Assembly (NCBI GenBank): GCA_029783825.1
Contig: JAREIK010000745.1
Location: 63,925 to 127,924, forward strand
Reading direction: 5' to 3'
DNA length: 64,000 nucleotides
From: Sapria himalayana
Taxonomy: Eukaryota > Streptophyta > Magnoliopsida > Malpighiales > Rafflesiaceae
Positions 14,114 through 26,986 of this stretch are shown one piece after another (positions within the stretch are counted from its first letter, which is position 1; the number at the start of each line of letters is the position of its first letter). A program made the translations under genes and the position numbers. The notes beneath the pieces are model-generated. The model made no database searches and was not told where the DNA came from. It saw only the letters and a list, made by a program, of their open reading frames with translations.

Positions 14114-16402
14114 ATGGCACAATCCAGCGGTAAACAAAAAATATAATAAATTGATGATGATCACATCTCAAATGATAAAAGTACTGGTAAATCCAATCAT
14201 CATTTTTTCACGAACCCTTCTATTGTTACAGGAGGTTCTTCAATTCCAATTGTAAAAGAAAGTCAAGGTACATCTTAACCTCAAGCTCATAAAAAGTCTA
14301 AGTCTGCTGTTTGGGAAACTTATGAGATATTAGTTGATTCAGAGGGAAATGAAACTAGTAGGGAAGCTTGTATATGGTGTAGGAAAGAATACTTGGCAAA
14401 AATTGATCTAGGTATGTCGGGTTTTTGGAAATACTTGAGAAAGACTTGTAGGAAATTTCCACACAAAAAAGAATTAATAGAAGCTCACAAAGGTAAAGAC
14501 AAGTCACAATCTTTGTTGAGTTTAACTAAAGGTACTAGTTTAGAGGATAACAAATTAACTTGTTGGCAATTTGATCAACAATTAGTTAGTGAGTGTTTGG
14601 TGAAAATGATCATAAAAGATGAATTGCCTTTTTGTTTTGTTGAGAGGGATGAGTTTAAGAATTTTGTATAATTAGTGTTCCTCAATTTAAAATTCCATCT
14701 AGGCACTCTACACTAAGGGATTGTTTTTCTTTGTTTGTGAAGGAAAAGAAGAAATTATTTGATAGCATATCATCTCATTATTTTAGAGTTTCATTGACTA
14801 CAGACACTTGGACTAGCATTCAAAATTTGTATTATATATGTTTAACTGTTCATTTCATTGATTCTCAATGGAATATGCATAAAAGGCTTGTGAACTTTTG
14901 TGTAATTAAAAGTCATTCTGGAGTTAATATTAGAAATGCTATTGAGTATTGCATGAATAAATGGGGTTTGAGAAAGTTGATGTTCATTACTGTTGACAAT
15001 GCATCAAATAATGATGTTGTAGTTGAACAATTGAAAAATAGGCTTGTGAAGAAAAGTATTGTACCTTTGAGAGGCTAGCATTTTCATATGTGATGTTGTG
15101 CTCATATCCTAAACTTAATTGTCAGAGATGGCATTGTAGTAGTTGAGGGTGCTATTCAAAAAATTAGAGGTGTGGTGAAATATGTGAGGAGGAGTCCTAA
15201 AAGATTAGATATGTTTAAGTTATGTGTTGAAGAAGCAAACTTGACATATGGATCTTCATTGCAATTTTAATTTTCCTACAAGATGGAATTCAACTTATTT
15301 TATGCTACAAACTAATATAAAATATCAAAAAGAATTTGATAATTTGGATGATATAGACAAAAGGTTTTTGAAGGAGTTTGGTTCAAACCTTCTAATTGAG
15401 AGAGACTGAACAAACGCCAAAATTTTGGTATATTTCTTGAAAACTTTTTATGAGGTAACTCGTATATTTTCTGTCTCATAATATTCTACCTCTAGTGTTT
15501 ATTTTCCTGAGATTATTCGAATTTTGAAAAAAAATTGACATTTGTGAAAATAGTAGAGATACAATGGTGTCTGAAATGAGTATGAAAATGAGGCATAAAT
15601 TCAACAAATATTGGGGTTCTCTTTAGTCAATAAATATTATGTTTTTTGTAGTAGTATTGTTGGATCCTAGATATAAGCTCAAATATCTCAAGGTTAAGTA
15701 CACTTAGCATTATAAAGAGGAATTGATAAAAAATTTGGTGAAAAAGTTTATAAATGCTTTAAATGAGATGATGGAGGATTATAAAGATTTAACTAAAGAT
15801 GAATCAAAAGAAGATGATTTCTTTCTACTATGTTGAAGAAAAATGATGATATTTTTGATGGTAGTGATACTTATGTTGATGATTTTTTTTGTTGAATTAG
15901 AGAAAAACAAGAAGTTGCAGCTTTGGAAGAGTTGGATAAGTACTTGGAGGACAAACTTTAAAAAAATAGAATTGATTTTGATATTCTAAACTGGTGGAAG
16001 GTAAATGATGTTAGGTATCCTTCTTTGGAAAATGTAGCAAGAGATGTATTTGTTTTCCAAGCATCTATTGTGGCCTATGAATCTACATTTAGCACTGGGG
16101 GAAAACTTTAGATAAATTTAGGAGTTATTTAACACCTATTATAGTTGAAGTTCTCTTATGTCTACAAGATTGGTAGAGAAGCTCAACCAAACCTATTAAA
16201 ATTGAAGAATTAGTTCAAGACCTTGATGATGATAATGAATCAGGTTAGTATACAAATCTTGTAAATTTTAATTTCACTTTTACTTATTTTATTCATTCAA
16301 TTTAATAAAAATATGGTTCAATTACAATTTTCAGAGGGGTCTCAAGATCCAAATATTTTTCCAACTATAGTTGGCCAACTAAATTTGGAATGGGTGTATT
16401 AA
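14114..16402 (+). pseudogene. hAT transposase pseudogene, copy A (zf-BED, hAT core, hAT-C dimerisation)
   Basis: A broken transposase. In order: a BED-finger region with CIWCRKEY and GFWKYLRKTC (about 14300-14460); the hAT core with LTTDTWTS (Asp codon 14803-14805) and ITVDNASNN (Asp codon 14995-14997), the first two positions of the hAT catalytic triad; a CCAHILNLIV stretch; DPRYKLKYLK near 15663; and the C-terminal dimerisation domain with the conserved NWW-type start, VAYESTF (Glu codon 16079-16081, probable third catalytic residue) and a CLQDW end. A 91-bp intron and a short last exon ending in LNLEWVY at 16402 follow. Disabling changes shared with copies B and C: TAA TAA at 14144-14149, TGA 15407-15409, TAA 15479-15481, TAG 15705-15707, and an eight-T run at 15883-15890 where seven keep frame. 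Private to A: TAA 14276-14278, a frameshift near 14660, TAG 15076-15078, TGA 15091-15093, a frameshift near 15268, and TAG 16174-16176. The start chosen is the ATG aligned with the first ATG cluster of B and C; a later start is possible. Confidence 0.88.
16244..16334 (+). other. Spliceosomal intron in the hAT transposase, copy A
   Basis: CAG|GTTAGTATAC at the 5' side and TACAATTTTCAG|AGGGG at the 3' side bound 91 AT-rich bases. Removing them joins GATAATGAATCAG to AGGGGTCTCAAGATCC in frame (…DDNESEGSQDPN…) and reaches a stop 68 bases later. Copies B and C have the intron at the same place and the same length. A second possible intron in the 3' untranslated region (GTAATATTTTG to TTTCATCTTAG, about 16413-16449) is weaker. 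Confidence 0.75.
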
Positions 16403-16785
16403 ATTTTATAAGGTAATATTTTGTTGTTTTTATTACTCTTTCATCTTAGAAATTTATGTCTGCATGATTAACATGTTTTCAACTTTGGTTGTCCTTCTAT
16501 ACCGGAGGATGAAAAAGGAGGAGTTGCAGAAGAGATAATTAATTGGGTTTGGATTTTTGTTGCTGTTCTGGGACGGACCTTTGAAATGATTATTATCATG
16601 GTTGTTATTAGTTGTATTTCTTTTGTTGTATTTTTTTTGTTATATTAAGCTGCCTAATTTTAGCAATTACTTAAGTAGTAATTAATCTTACCAATGCTTG
16701 TGGTCATCTTTAGCTATTCCTTAATATTTTAAGTAATTGTTTAAAAAATGTAGTATTGCTATTATGGTTAACATTCACACGGATG

Positions 16786-16797
16786 AACAAATAAAAA
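16786..16797. other. Deletion junction truncating hAT copy A
   Basis: Transposon sequence ends at GGATGAACAAA (copy B has GGCTGAACAAAGCC in this orientation) and satellite resumes with TAAAAAAACAAAA. The satellite beyond matches, inverted, the monomer at about 38290-38550 rather than the one next to copy B, including the unusual CAGAGG...CCTCTG palindrome. Relative to the B locus (about 38550-39743) the event removed roughly 1.2 kb: the transposon end, its target-site copy and one ~740-bp monomer. Confidence 0.75.
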
Positions 16798-16827
16798 AAC
16801 AAAAAAAAAATTTTATAATTTGTTATC

Positions 16828-16855
16828 ATTTTCAGAGGTTATAACCTCTGAAAAT
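16828..16855. repeat. Variant perfect palindrome with paired A-to-G / T-to-C change
   Basis: ATTTTCAGAGGTTA followed by its exact reverse complement. Relative to the canonical form both arms changed at mirror-image positions, so all 28 bases remain self-complementary. The same form is at 38470-38497 in the satellite upstream of hAT copy B, so the two share descent. Confidence 0.92.
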
Positions 16856-19800
16856 ATAATAATATTGACAATTTTTTGAAATGTGAATACAATATTTAGT
16901 TATAATAATAGATATAATTATATATCATATAAATTCAATATAAACTATTTTATTGATAGACAATATAATAATGATCAAAAATTAAATTAATAAACTATTA
17001 ATAAAAAGATAGATATTAATTAAAAAATATTTACAAAACCCAAATTGATTCAAAATTTAAGTAAAATATATTACAAGATAATAATTTTTAATTTTTAAAT
17101 TTTTACTTCTTTTAGAATAGTATATTTTTTTTATTAAAAATAAATTAATTAAATTATACTTGTCGCACTCATACTTTATTTTGTAATAAATATTTAAATA
17201 AAAATAAACTAATAAATAATTAAAATGAATAGTTAAAATTATAATAAATAGAAATAAAAATTAGATTTATTAATTATTAAGTAGTATATAGCAGTTTAAT
17301 GGTTTATGTATTTAGGCATTACGGGGTTTAGGAGTTTACTGATTTAACTGTGTATGTATTTAGTGGTTTATAGATTTTATTTAAGAAAAAAAATAAAAAA
17401 AAATTATTTTTATTATTATTTGATATTTTCAAAGGTTATAACCTTTGAAAATATAATAATTTTTAAATTTTTTTCAAAAGTGAATAAATATTTATTAATA
17501 ATAATCATAATAATTATATATAATATAAATTCAATATAAACAATTTTATTGATAGATATTCTAATAATTATCAAAAAATAAATTAAAAATCTATTATGAA
17601 TAAGATTGATTTTACTTAAAATATAATATCAAAACCTAAAATGATTCAAAAGAATAGCAAAATATATTACTTAATAATAATTATTTGTTTTTAAATTTTT
17701 ATTCTTTTTATAAGCTTATCTATTTTTTGATGAAAAATAATTTTTATAAATTATATTTTTAACTCATAATTTATTTTAAAATTAATATATATATATAAAT
17801 AAAAAACTAAACAATCAAAATGAATTTTTTAAATTAAAATGAAAAAAAATAAAAATGAGATTTATTAATTATTTTTTAGGGGATACCTGTTTAAAAGATT
17901 ATCTATATATGGGTATCGGGATTTTATAGTTTAGTGATTTAAGTGTTTAGGCATTTAGTGATTTATAGGTTTTATTTAAACAATGAAAAAATAAAAAAAA
18001 ATATTTTTTTTTCTTTTTTCACATGTTCAAAGCTTATAATCTTTGAAAATATAATAATTTTAAATTTTTTTCAAAAGTTAATACAATATTTAGTTATAAT
18101 AATTATTAAATTTATATATCATATAAATTAAATATAAATATTTTTATTGATAAATATTCTAATAATGATCAAAAAATAAATTAATAATCTATTATTAATA
18201 AGTTAGATATCAATTAATATATAATTACAAAACATAAAATGATTAAGAAACAAAGTAAAATATATTACTATATAATAATTTTTTGTTTTTAATTTTTTTC
18301 TTCTTTTAATAAGTTTTTCTATATTTTTTTGTTGAAAAATAATTTATATAACTTATATTTTTCTAACTTATTATTTATCTTGTATTTAATATTTATATAA
18401 AAATAAACAAATAAATAATTAAAATGAATATTTAAAATTATAATGAAAAAAATAAAAATGAGATTTATTATTTATTATAATGAAAAATAAAATAAATAAT
18501 TTATCTATTTAGGGTTTTCGAGATTTAGAAGTTATTCATTTAAGTATTTAGGCATTTAATGGTTTATAACTTTAATTTAAACAATGAAATAACGAAAAAT
18601 TTATTTTTGATATTTTTTCAAATTTTCAAATGTCAAAACATTTAAAAATATAATAATTTTAAATTTTTTATAAATGTGAATACAATATTTAGTAATAATA
18701 ATTATTATAATTATATATAATATAAAATAAATATAAAACTTTTATTGATACATATTATATTAATTATCAAAAAATAAATTAATAACCAATTATTAGTATG
18801 ATAGATATAAATTAAAATACGATTAAAAAACCTAAAATGATTCAAAATCAAAGTAAAATTTATTTCTAAATAATAATTTTTTTTAGTTTTTGCATCATTT
18901 TATAAGCTTATATATTTTTTTGATGAAAAATATATTATTTAAATTATATTTGTCACTCATAATTTATTTTGTAATTAATATTTCTATAAATTATTTAAAT
19001 TATATTTAAGGTTTACGAGTTTAAAGGTTTAGGTATTTAGGGACATCGGGGTTTAGGAGTTAAGAGATTTATCTATTTAGGGATTTAATGGTTTATAAGT
19101 ATTATTTAAACAATGATATAACATAAAATTTATTTTAGTTATTTTTTCTCATTTTTGAAGGTTATAACCTTTGAAAATATAACAATAATTAAATTTTTTT
19201 TATATGTGAATACTATATTTAGTTATGATAATCTTAATAAATATATGTCATGTTAATTCAATATAAATAATTATATTGATAGATATTATATTAATGATCA
19301 AAAAATAAATTAATAACTTATTATTAATAAGATAGATATTTTTTAAAATATATTTGCAAAACATAAATTTATTCAAAATCAAAGTAAAATATAATACTAA
19401 ATAAAAAATTTTTTGATGGTTTTCTTCTTTTTATAAGTTTATATTTTTTTTATTAAAAGTAAATTATATGAATTATATTTGTCTTCCACATAATTTATTT
19501 TTAATTTATAATTCTATAAAAATAAACTAATAAATAATTAAAATGAATATTTAAAATTATAATGAATACAAATAAAATTGAGATTTATTATTTATTATTC
19601 AAGATATACTAGTTTAATGGTTTAAGTATTTAGATGTTTTGGGGTTTAGTGATTTAAGTGTTTAGGACTTTGGTGATTTATAATGTTTATTTAAAGAAGG
19701 AAAAAATAAAAAATTAAATTTTTTGATTTTTTTAATTTTTGAAGGTTATAACCTTAGAAAATATAATAATTTTTAATTTTATTTAAATGTTAATATAATA

Positions 19801-21696
19801 TTTAGTTATAATATTCTTAATAATTATACATAATGTAAACACAATAAAAAATATTATTAATAGATATTACATAATAAATTTATAATAATATATTACAAAA
19901 TAAATGTTAATATAATATATCATTCTTATTATTAGAAAGAATGATATAAATTAAAATATAATTGTAAAAAATAAAATGATTAAAAATCAAAATAAAATAT
20001 ATTACAAAATAATAATTTTTTTTTAAATTTTGCCTCTTTTTATAAGCATATATATTTTTTTTGATAAAAAATAAATTTTTTAAATTAGATCTGTGTCCCT
20101 AATAATTTATTTTGTAATTAATATTTCTATAAAAATAAACTAATAAATAATTAAAATAAAATTTTTAAATTATACTTAATAAAAATTAAAATGAGATTTA
20201 TGATTTATTATTAATGTATACCAATTTAATAGTTTATGTATTAGAAGTTTTGTCATTTAAAAGTTTAGTGATTTATGTTTTTAGGCTTTTAGGGGCTTAT
20301 AGGTTTTATTAAAACTATAAAATAACAAAAAAAATTGTAATTTTTTCTCATTTTCATTGGTTATAACCTTTGAAAATATAAGAATATTTAAAATTTTTTG
20401 AAATGTGAATACAATATTTAGTTATACTAATTTTAATAATTATATATCATATAAAATCAATATAAACAATTTTATTGATATATATTATAATAATGATCAA
20501 AAATTAAATATATAAACTTATAATAATAAGATTGATATTAATTAAAAAATATTTACAAAACCCAAACTGATTCAAAATTAAAGTAAAAATATTACTGGAT
20601 AATAATTTTTAATTTTTAATTTTTACTTCTTTTATGAGCGTATATATTTTTTTGATTAAAAATAAATTATTTAAATTATTTTTGTCGCACTCATAATTTA
20701 TTTTGTAATAAATATTTCTATAAAAATAAAGTTATAAATAATTAAAATGAATATTTAAAAATATAATAAATTGAAATAAAAATTAGATTTATTAATTTTT
20801 AAGTAGAATATAGCAGTTTAATGGTTTATGTATTTAGGCATTACGGTCCTTAAGAGTTTACTGATTTAACTATTTATGCATTTAGTGGTTTATAGGTTTT
20901 ATTTAAAAATTAAAATAACAAAATATTTATTTTTATTATTTTTTGATATTTTCAAACGTTATAACCTTTGAAAATATAATAATTTTAAAATTTATATCAA
21001 AAGTGAATTCAATATTTAGTTATAATAATTATTATAACTATATATCATATAAATTCAATATAAACAATTTTATTGATAAATATTATAATAATGATAAAAA
21101 AAATTAATAATCTATTATTAATAAGATAGAAATCAATTAAACTATAATAAAAAACCCTAAGGTGATTCAGAAGAAATCAAAATATATTATTATATATTAA
21201 TTTGTTGTTTTGAAATTTTATTTTCTTTTAAAAAGTTTATCCATATTTTTTTGATGAAAATTAATTTGTATAAATTATATTTTTCTAACTCATAATTTAT
21301 TTTTTAATTAATATTTATATAAAAATAAACAAATAAATAATTAATATGAATATTCACAATTATAATGAAAAAAATAATATTAAGATTTATTATTTATTAT
21401 TTAGAGTATACCAGTCTAATTTTAATTAGATCTGTCTTACTAATAATTTATTTTGTAATTACTATTTCTAAAAAAATAATCTGTTAAATAATTAAAATAC
21501 AAATTTAAAATTATACTAAATAAAAATTTAAATGAGATTTATGAATTATTATTAATGTATACCAGTTTAATGGTTTACGTATTTAAAGGTTTTGTCGTTT
21601 AGAAGTTTAGCGATTTATGTTTTTAGGCATTTAGTGGTTTATAGCTTTTATTTAAACAATGAAATAACAAAAAAATTATTTTTGATATTTTTTTAC

Positions 21697-21724
21697 ATTT
21701 TCAAATGTTATAACATTTGAAAAT
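21697..21724. repeat. Variant perfect palindrome with a second kind of paired change (CAAATG / CATTTG)
   Basis: ATTTTCAAATGTTA followed by its exact reverse complement. A G-to-T change on one arm is matched by C-to-A at the mirror position. Many other monomers show only one of the two changes (for example CAAATGTTATAACCTATG near 43517), so single-arm intermediates exist. Confidence 0.92.
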
Positions 21725-22824
21725 ATAATAATTTTTAAATTTTTTAATATGTATATATAATATTAAGTTATAATAATCTTAATAATTATAAGTCATTTAA
21801 ATTCAATATAAATAATTATATTGCTAGATATAATAATAATGATCAAAAAAAATTTAATAAACTATTTTTAATAAGATAGATATTTTTTAAAATATATTTG
21901 CAAAACCTAAATTTATTCAAAATCAAAGTAAAATATCTTAATAAATAATAATTTTTTTTAATATTTTGCTTTTTTTATAAGTTTATATTTTTGTTTTTAA
22001 AAATAAATTACTTAAATTATATTTGTCTTACTTATAATTTATTTTGTAATTTATAATTCTATAATAATAAACTAATAAATAATTAAAATGAATATTTAAA
22101 ATTATAATGAATACAAATAAAATTGAGATTTATTATTTAGTATTCAGGATATACCCATTTAATGGTTTAAGTATTTAGGTGTTTTGTGGTTCAGGAGTTT
22201 AGTGATTTAATTGTTTAGACCTTTAGTGATTTATAGTTTTTATTTAAAGAATGAAAAAACAAAAAAATTAATTTTTTGATTTTTTTTTAATTTTTGAAGG
22301 TTATAACATTTCAAAATATAATAATTTTTAATTTTTTTTAAATAAGAATATAATATTTTGTTATAATAATCTTAATAATTTTATATGATGTTAACTAAAT
22401 ATAAATAATTTTATTAATAGATATTATAATAATGATCAATAAATTAATTAATAAACTAGTATTAATAAGAATGATATAAATTAAAATATAATTGTAAAAT
22501 CTAAAATGATTCAAAATCAAAATAAGATATATTAATAAAAAATAATTTTTTATATTTAAAAATTTGCCTCTTTTTATAAGCATATATATTTTTTTTGATG
22601 AAAAATAAAATATTTAAATTATATCTGTCTCACTAATAATTTATTTTGTAATTAATATTTCTATAAAAATAAATTGATAATTAAAACAAATGAATATTTA
22701 AAATTATAATGAATACTAATAAAAATGAGAATTATGAGCTCTAGGAATTAGGAGTTTAGTCATTTTAGTATTTAGTCATTTAGTGGTTGATAGGTTTTAT
22801 TTAAAAAATAAAATAAAAAAAAGT

Positions 22825-22890
22825 ATTTTTGTTATTTTTTCTCATTTTTGAAGGTTATAACCTTTGAAATATCAAAAAATAACAAAAATA
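22825..22890. other. Satellite orientation switch 2 (- to +), centred on the palindrome
   Basis: The inverted block meets a + block exactly at the dyad axis (22857/22858). The arms fold over at least 30 bp on each side: ATTTTTGTTATTTTTT at 22825-22840 faces its complement at 22874-22889. Further out the two sides are different monomer types: the left arm, reversed, has ACTAAATGACTAAATACTAA and the right has AAACCAGGAAATGCATATA. It is therefore not a simple recent fold-back duplication. Confidence 0.85.
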
Positions 22891-25800
22891 AATTTTTTGT
22901 TCTTTTATTTTTTAAATAAACCATATAAACCAGGAAATGCATATATAGGTAAATTTGTAAACATCTAAATACATAAATGATTAAACATCTATATACTACA
23001 TAATAATTAATAAATCTAATTGTTATTTTATTTATTATAATTTTAAATAATGATTTTAAATATTTATTAGTTTATTTTTATAAAATATTTATTACAAAAT
23101 AAATTATGAGTGCGACAAATATAATTTAAATAATTTATTTTTAATCAAAAAAAATATTTACGCTTATAAAAGAAGTAAAAATTTAAAAATTAAAAATTAT
23201 TATACAGTAATATATTATAGTTTAATCTTGAATCAATTTGGGTATTGTAAATATTTTTTAATTAATATTTATCTTATTAATTAAAGTTTATTAATTTAAT
23301 TTTTGATCATTATTATATTATCTATCAATAAAATTGTTTATATTGAATTTATAAGATAAATAATTATTAATATTAAAATAACTAAATATTGTATTCACAT
23401 TTCAAAAAATTTTAAATATTATTATATATTCAAAGATTATGACCTAGGAAAATGAGAAAAAATTACAAATTTTTTTGTTATTTTATTGTTTAAATAAAAC
23501 CTATAAACCACTAAATGCCAAAAAAACATAAATTGCTAAACTCCTAAATGACAAAATCTCTAAATACTTATACCATTAAACAGGTGTACATTAATAAAAA
23601 ATCATAAATCCCAATTTAATTTTTATTAACTATAATTTTATATTTTTATTTTAATTATTTATCAGTTTATTTTTATAGAAATATTAATTACAATATAAAT
23701 TATTAGTGAGAGAGATCTATTTTAAATAATTTATTTTTTAACAAAAAAAATATATATTCTTATAAAAAGAGGCAAAATTTTAAAAACAAAATTTTATTAT
23801 TTTGTAATATATTTTATTTTGATTTTGAATCATTTTAGTTTTTGCAATTATATTTTAATTTATATCATTCTTATTAATAATAGTTTATAATTTTTTATTG
23901 ATAATTATTATAATATCAATTAATAAAATTATTTATATTGAGTTTACATTATATATAATTATTAAGATTATTATAACTAAATATTATATTCACATTTTAA
24001 AAAAATTAAAAATTATTATACTTTCAAAGGTTATAACTTTTAAAAATTAAAAAAAATCAAAAAATTAAATTTTTAATTTTTTCATTCTTTAAATAAAAAC
24101 TATAAATCACTAAAGGCCTAAATACTTAAATCACTAAACCCAAAAACACCTAAATACTTAAACCATTAAACTAGTTTATCCTAAATAATAAATAATAAAT
24201 CTCTTTTTATTTGTATTCATTATAATTTTAAATATTAATTTTAATTATTTATTAGTTTATTTTTATAGAATTATAAATTAAAAATAAATTATGAGGAAGA
24301 AAAATATAATTTAAATAATTTACTTTTAATAAAAAAAATATAAACTTATAAAAAGAAGCAAAACATCAAAAAAATTATTAGTTAGTAATATATTTTAATT
24401 TGATTTTGAATAAATTTATGTTTTGCAAATATATTTTAAATAAAATATTTTTATTAATATTAGTATATTAATTTATTTTTTGATCATTAAAATAATATCT
24501 ATCAATATAATTGTTTATATTGAATTTACATGATATATAATTATTAAGATTATCATAACTAAATATAGTATTCACATAGAAAAAAAATTTAAAAATTGTT
24601 ATATTTTCAAAAGTTATAACCTTCAAAAATGATAAAAAATAACAAAAATAAATTTTATTGTTATATCATAGTTTAAATAAAACTTATAAATCATTAAATT
24701 CCTAAACACATAAATCTCTAAACTCCTAAACCCCTAAGCCCCTAAATACTTAAACCATTAAACTTGTAAACCTTTAATATAATTTAAAAAATATATTGAA
24801 ATATTAATTACAAAATAAATTATGCGTGATACAAATATAATTTAAATAATTTACTTTTATTCAAAAAATTATATAAGTTTATAAAAAGAAGAAAATACTA
24901 AAAAACAAAAATTATTATTTAGTAATAAATTTAACCTTGTTTTTGAATGATTTTAGCTTTTTTAATTATATTTTAATTTATATCTATCATATTAATAATA
25001 GCATATTAATTTATTTTTTGATAATTGATATCATATCTATCAATAAAATTGTTTATATTTAGTTTATATTATATATAATTATAATGATTATTATTACTAA
25101 ATATTATATTCACATTTTAAAAAAAATTTAAAATTATTATAGTTTCAAAGGTTATAACCTTTGAAAATGCGAAAAAATATCAAAAATATTTTTTTTCTTA
25201 TTTCATTGATTAAATAAAACATATAAACCACTAAATGCCTAAAAACATAAATCGCTAAACTTTTAAACGACAAAACCTATAAATACTTAAACCATTAAAT
25301 AGGTAAACATTAATAATAATTCATAAATCTCATTTTAATTTTTATTCAGAATAATTTTAAATTTTTATTTTAATTATTTATTAGTTTATTTTTATAAAAA
25401 TATTAATTACAAAATAAAATATTAGTGCGACAGATCTAATTTAAATTAAAATATTATCCCTAAATAATAAATAATAAATCTCATTTTTTTTCATTATAAT
25501 TTTAAATATTTATATTAATTATTTATTTTATTATTTATATATAAATATTAATTACAAAATAAATTGAGCTATACAAAAATAATTTATATAAATTATTTTT
25601 CATCAAAAATTATAGATAAACTTTTTAAAAGAAAAAAAAATTTCAAAATAAAAAATTATTATATAGTCATATATTTTGCTTTGCTTCAGAATCGTTTTAG
25701 GTTTTGTAAATATATTTTAATTGATATCTATCTTATTAATAATAAATTATTAATTTATTTTTTGAACATTATTAGAATATTTATCAATAAAATTATTTAT

Positions 25801-26986
25801 ATTGATTTACATTATATATAATTATAAAGATTATTATAACTAAATATAATATTTACATTTGAAAATAATTTAAAAATTATTATATTTTTAAAGGTTATCA
25901 TCATTGAAAATGAGATAAAATTACAAAAATTAATTTTTTGTTATTTTATTCTTTATATAAAACCTAAAAACTACTAAATGCCCAAACGCTTTAATCATTA
26001 AACTCCTAAACCCCAAAACCCTTAAATACTTAAACATTTAAACGATCTTGAAAGGTTTAAGAATTTATAAATAATATATAAATATCTTTCAATAAATAAT
26101 AGTTAATTAATTGATTTTTTGATCTTTATTATATTTATATTTATATTTAGTTTATTAATATCTATTAATAAAATTCTTTATTTATAATATACATGATATA
26201 TAATTATTAAGTTTATTATAACTAAATATTGTATTCACATTTGAAAAAAATTTAAAAATTATTATATTTATAAAGGTTATAACCATCAAAATTGATAAAA
26301 AATTCGAAAAATAATTTTTCTGTTCTTTTATTATTTAAATAAAACATATAAACTACTAAATGCATAAAAACTTAAATCACTAAACTCCTAAACGTCGAAA
26401 TACATAAACCATTAAACTGGTATACCCTAAATAATTAATCATGAATCTCAGTTTTATTTGTATTCATTATAATTTTAATATTCATTTTAATTATTTATTA
26501 GTTTATATTTATATAAATATTAATTACAAAATAATATTATAAATGAGACAAATATAATTTAAATAATTTATCTACATCAACAAAATTTATAAGCTTATAA
26601 AAAGAATCAAAAATTTAAAAATAAAAAATTATTATTTAGTAATATATTTTACTTTGATATTGAATCGTTTTAAGTTTTGCAAATATATTTTAATTAATAT
26701 CTATCTTATTAATAATAGTTTATTAATCTATTTTATGTTCAGTATTATAATATCGATCAATAAAATTATTTATATTGAATTTACAAGATATTTAATTTGT
26801 ATGATTATTATAATTAAATATTGTATTAACATTTGAAAAAAAAATTAAAAATAATAATATTTTCAATGGTTATAATCTTAAAAATGAGAAAAATTCATAA
26901 AAATAATTTTTTTGTTATTTAATTATTTAAATAAAACCTATAAACCACAAAATACCTAAATACTTAAATTACTTAACTCCTAAACC
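22858..26986 (+). repeat. AT-rich satellite array, block 3a (+ orientation)
   Basis: Palindrome centres near 23439, 24033, 24616, 25154, 25897, 26279 and 26872. The order of monomer types (GTGCGACAAAT type, then AAGAGGCAAAA type, then AATAAATTTATG type, then a GCGTGATACAAAT type, then a ~743-bp unit) parallels about 44234-47130. The unit between 25897 and 26279 is only about 382 bp and lacks the part between the octamer track and the TATTAATAATAG box, with a scrambled joint around 26040-26110. The array stops in the octamer track at about 26986. No genes seen. Confidence 0.92.

Larger units (their letters stand above)
13515..16791 (+). mobile_element. hAT superfamily DNA transposon, copy A (right end deleted)
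   Basis: Starts with the terminal sequence TAGGGCTGCTCACAGGAC at 13515-13532 and carries a BED/hAT transposase remnant on the + strand. The first 250 bp are rich in GGGAC/GTCCC-type motifs (GTCCCG, GGGAC, CCCGTCCCG), as at the ends of copies B and C, and may be subterminal transposase-binding repeats (inference). The element stops at about 16791 inside the sequence that in copy B lies near 39743, so about 435 bp including the right terminal repeat is missing. The sense of the element relative to the satellite is the same as in copies B and C, because here both are inverted. Base composition is clearly less AT-rich than the surrounding array. Confidence 0.9.
16792..22857 (-). repeat. AT-rich satellite array, block 2b (reverse orientation)
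   Basis: Continuation of the inverted block after hAT copy A. Palindrome centres lie near 16841, 17438, 18037, 18636, 19164, 19748, 20363, 20961, 21710, 22303 and 22857. Spacing is about 530-615 bp except one long unit of about 749 bp (20961-21710). The palindrome at 18636 is heavily decayed (TTTTCAAATGTCAAAACATTT). The monomer near 18960-19040 has the fused AATTATTTAAATTATATTTAAGGTTTACGAG form also seen at 50070-50110. No genes seen. Confidence 0.92.
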
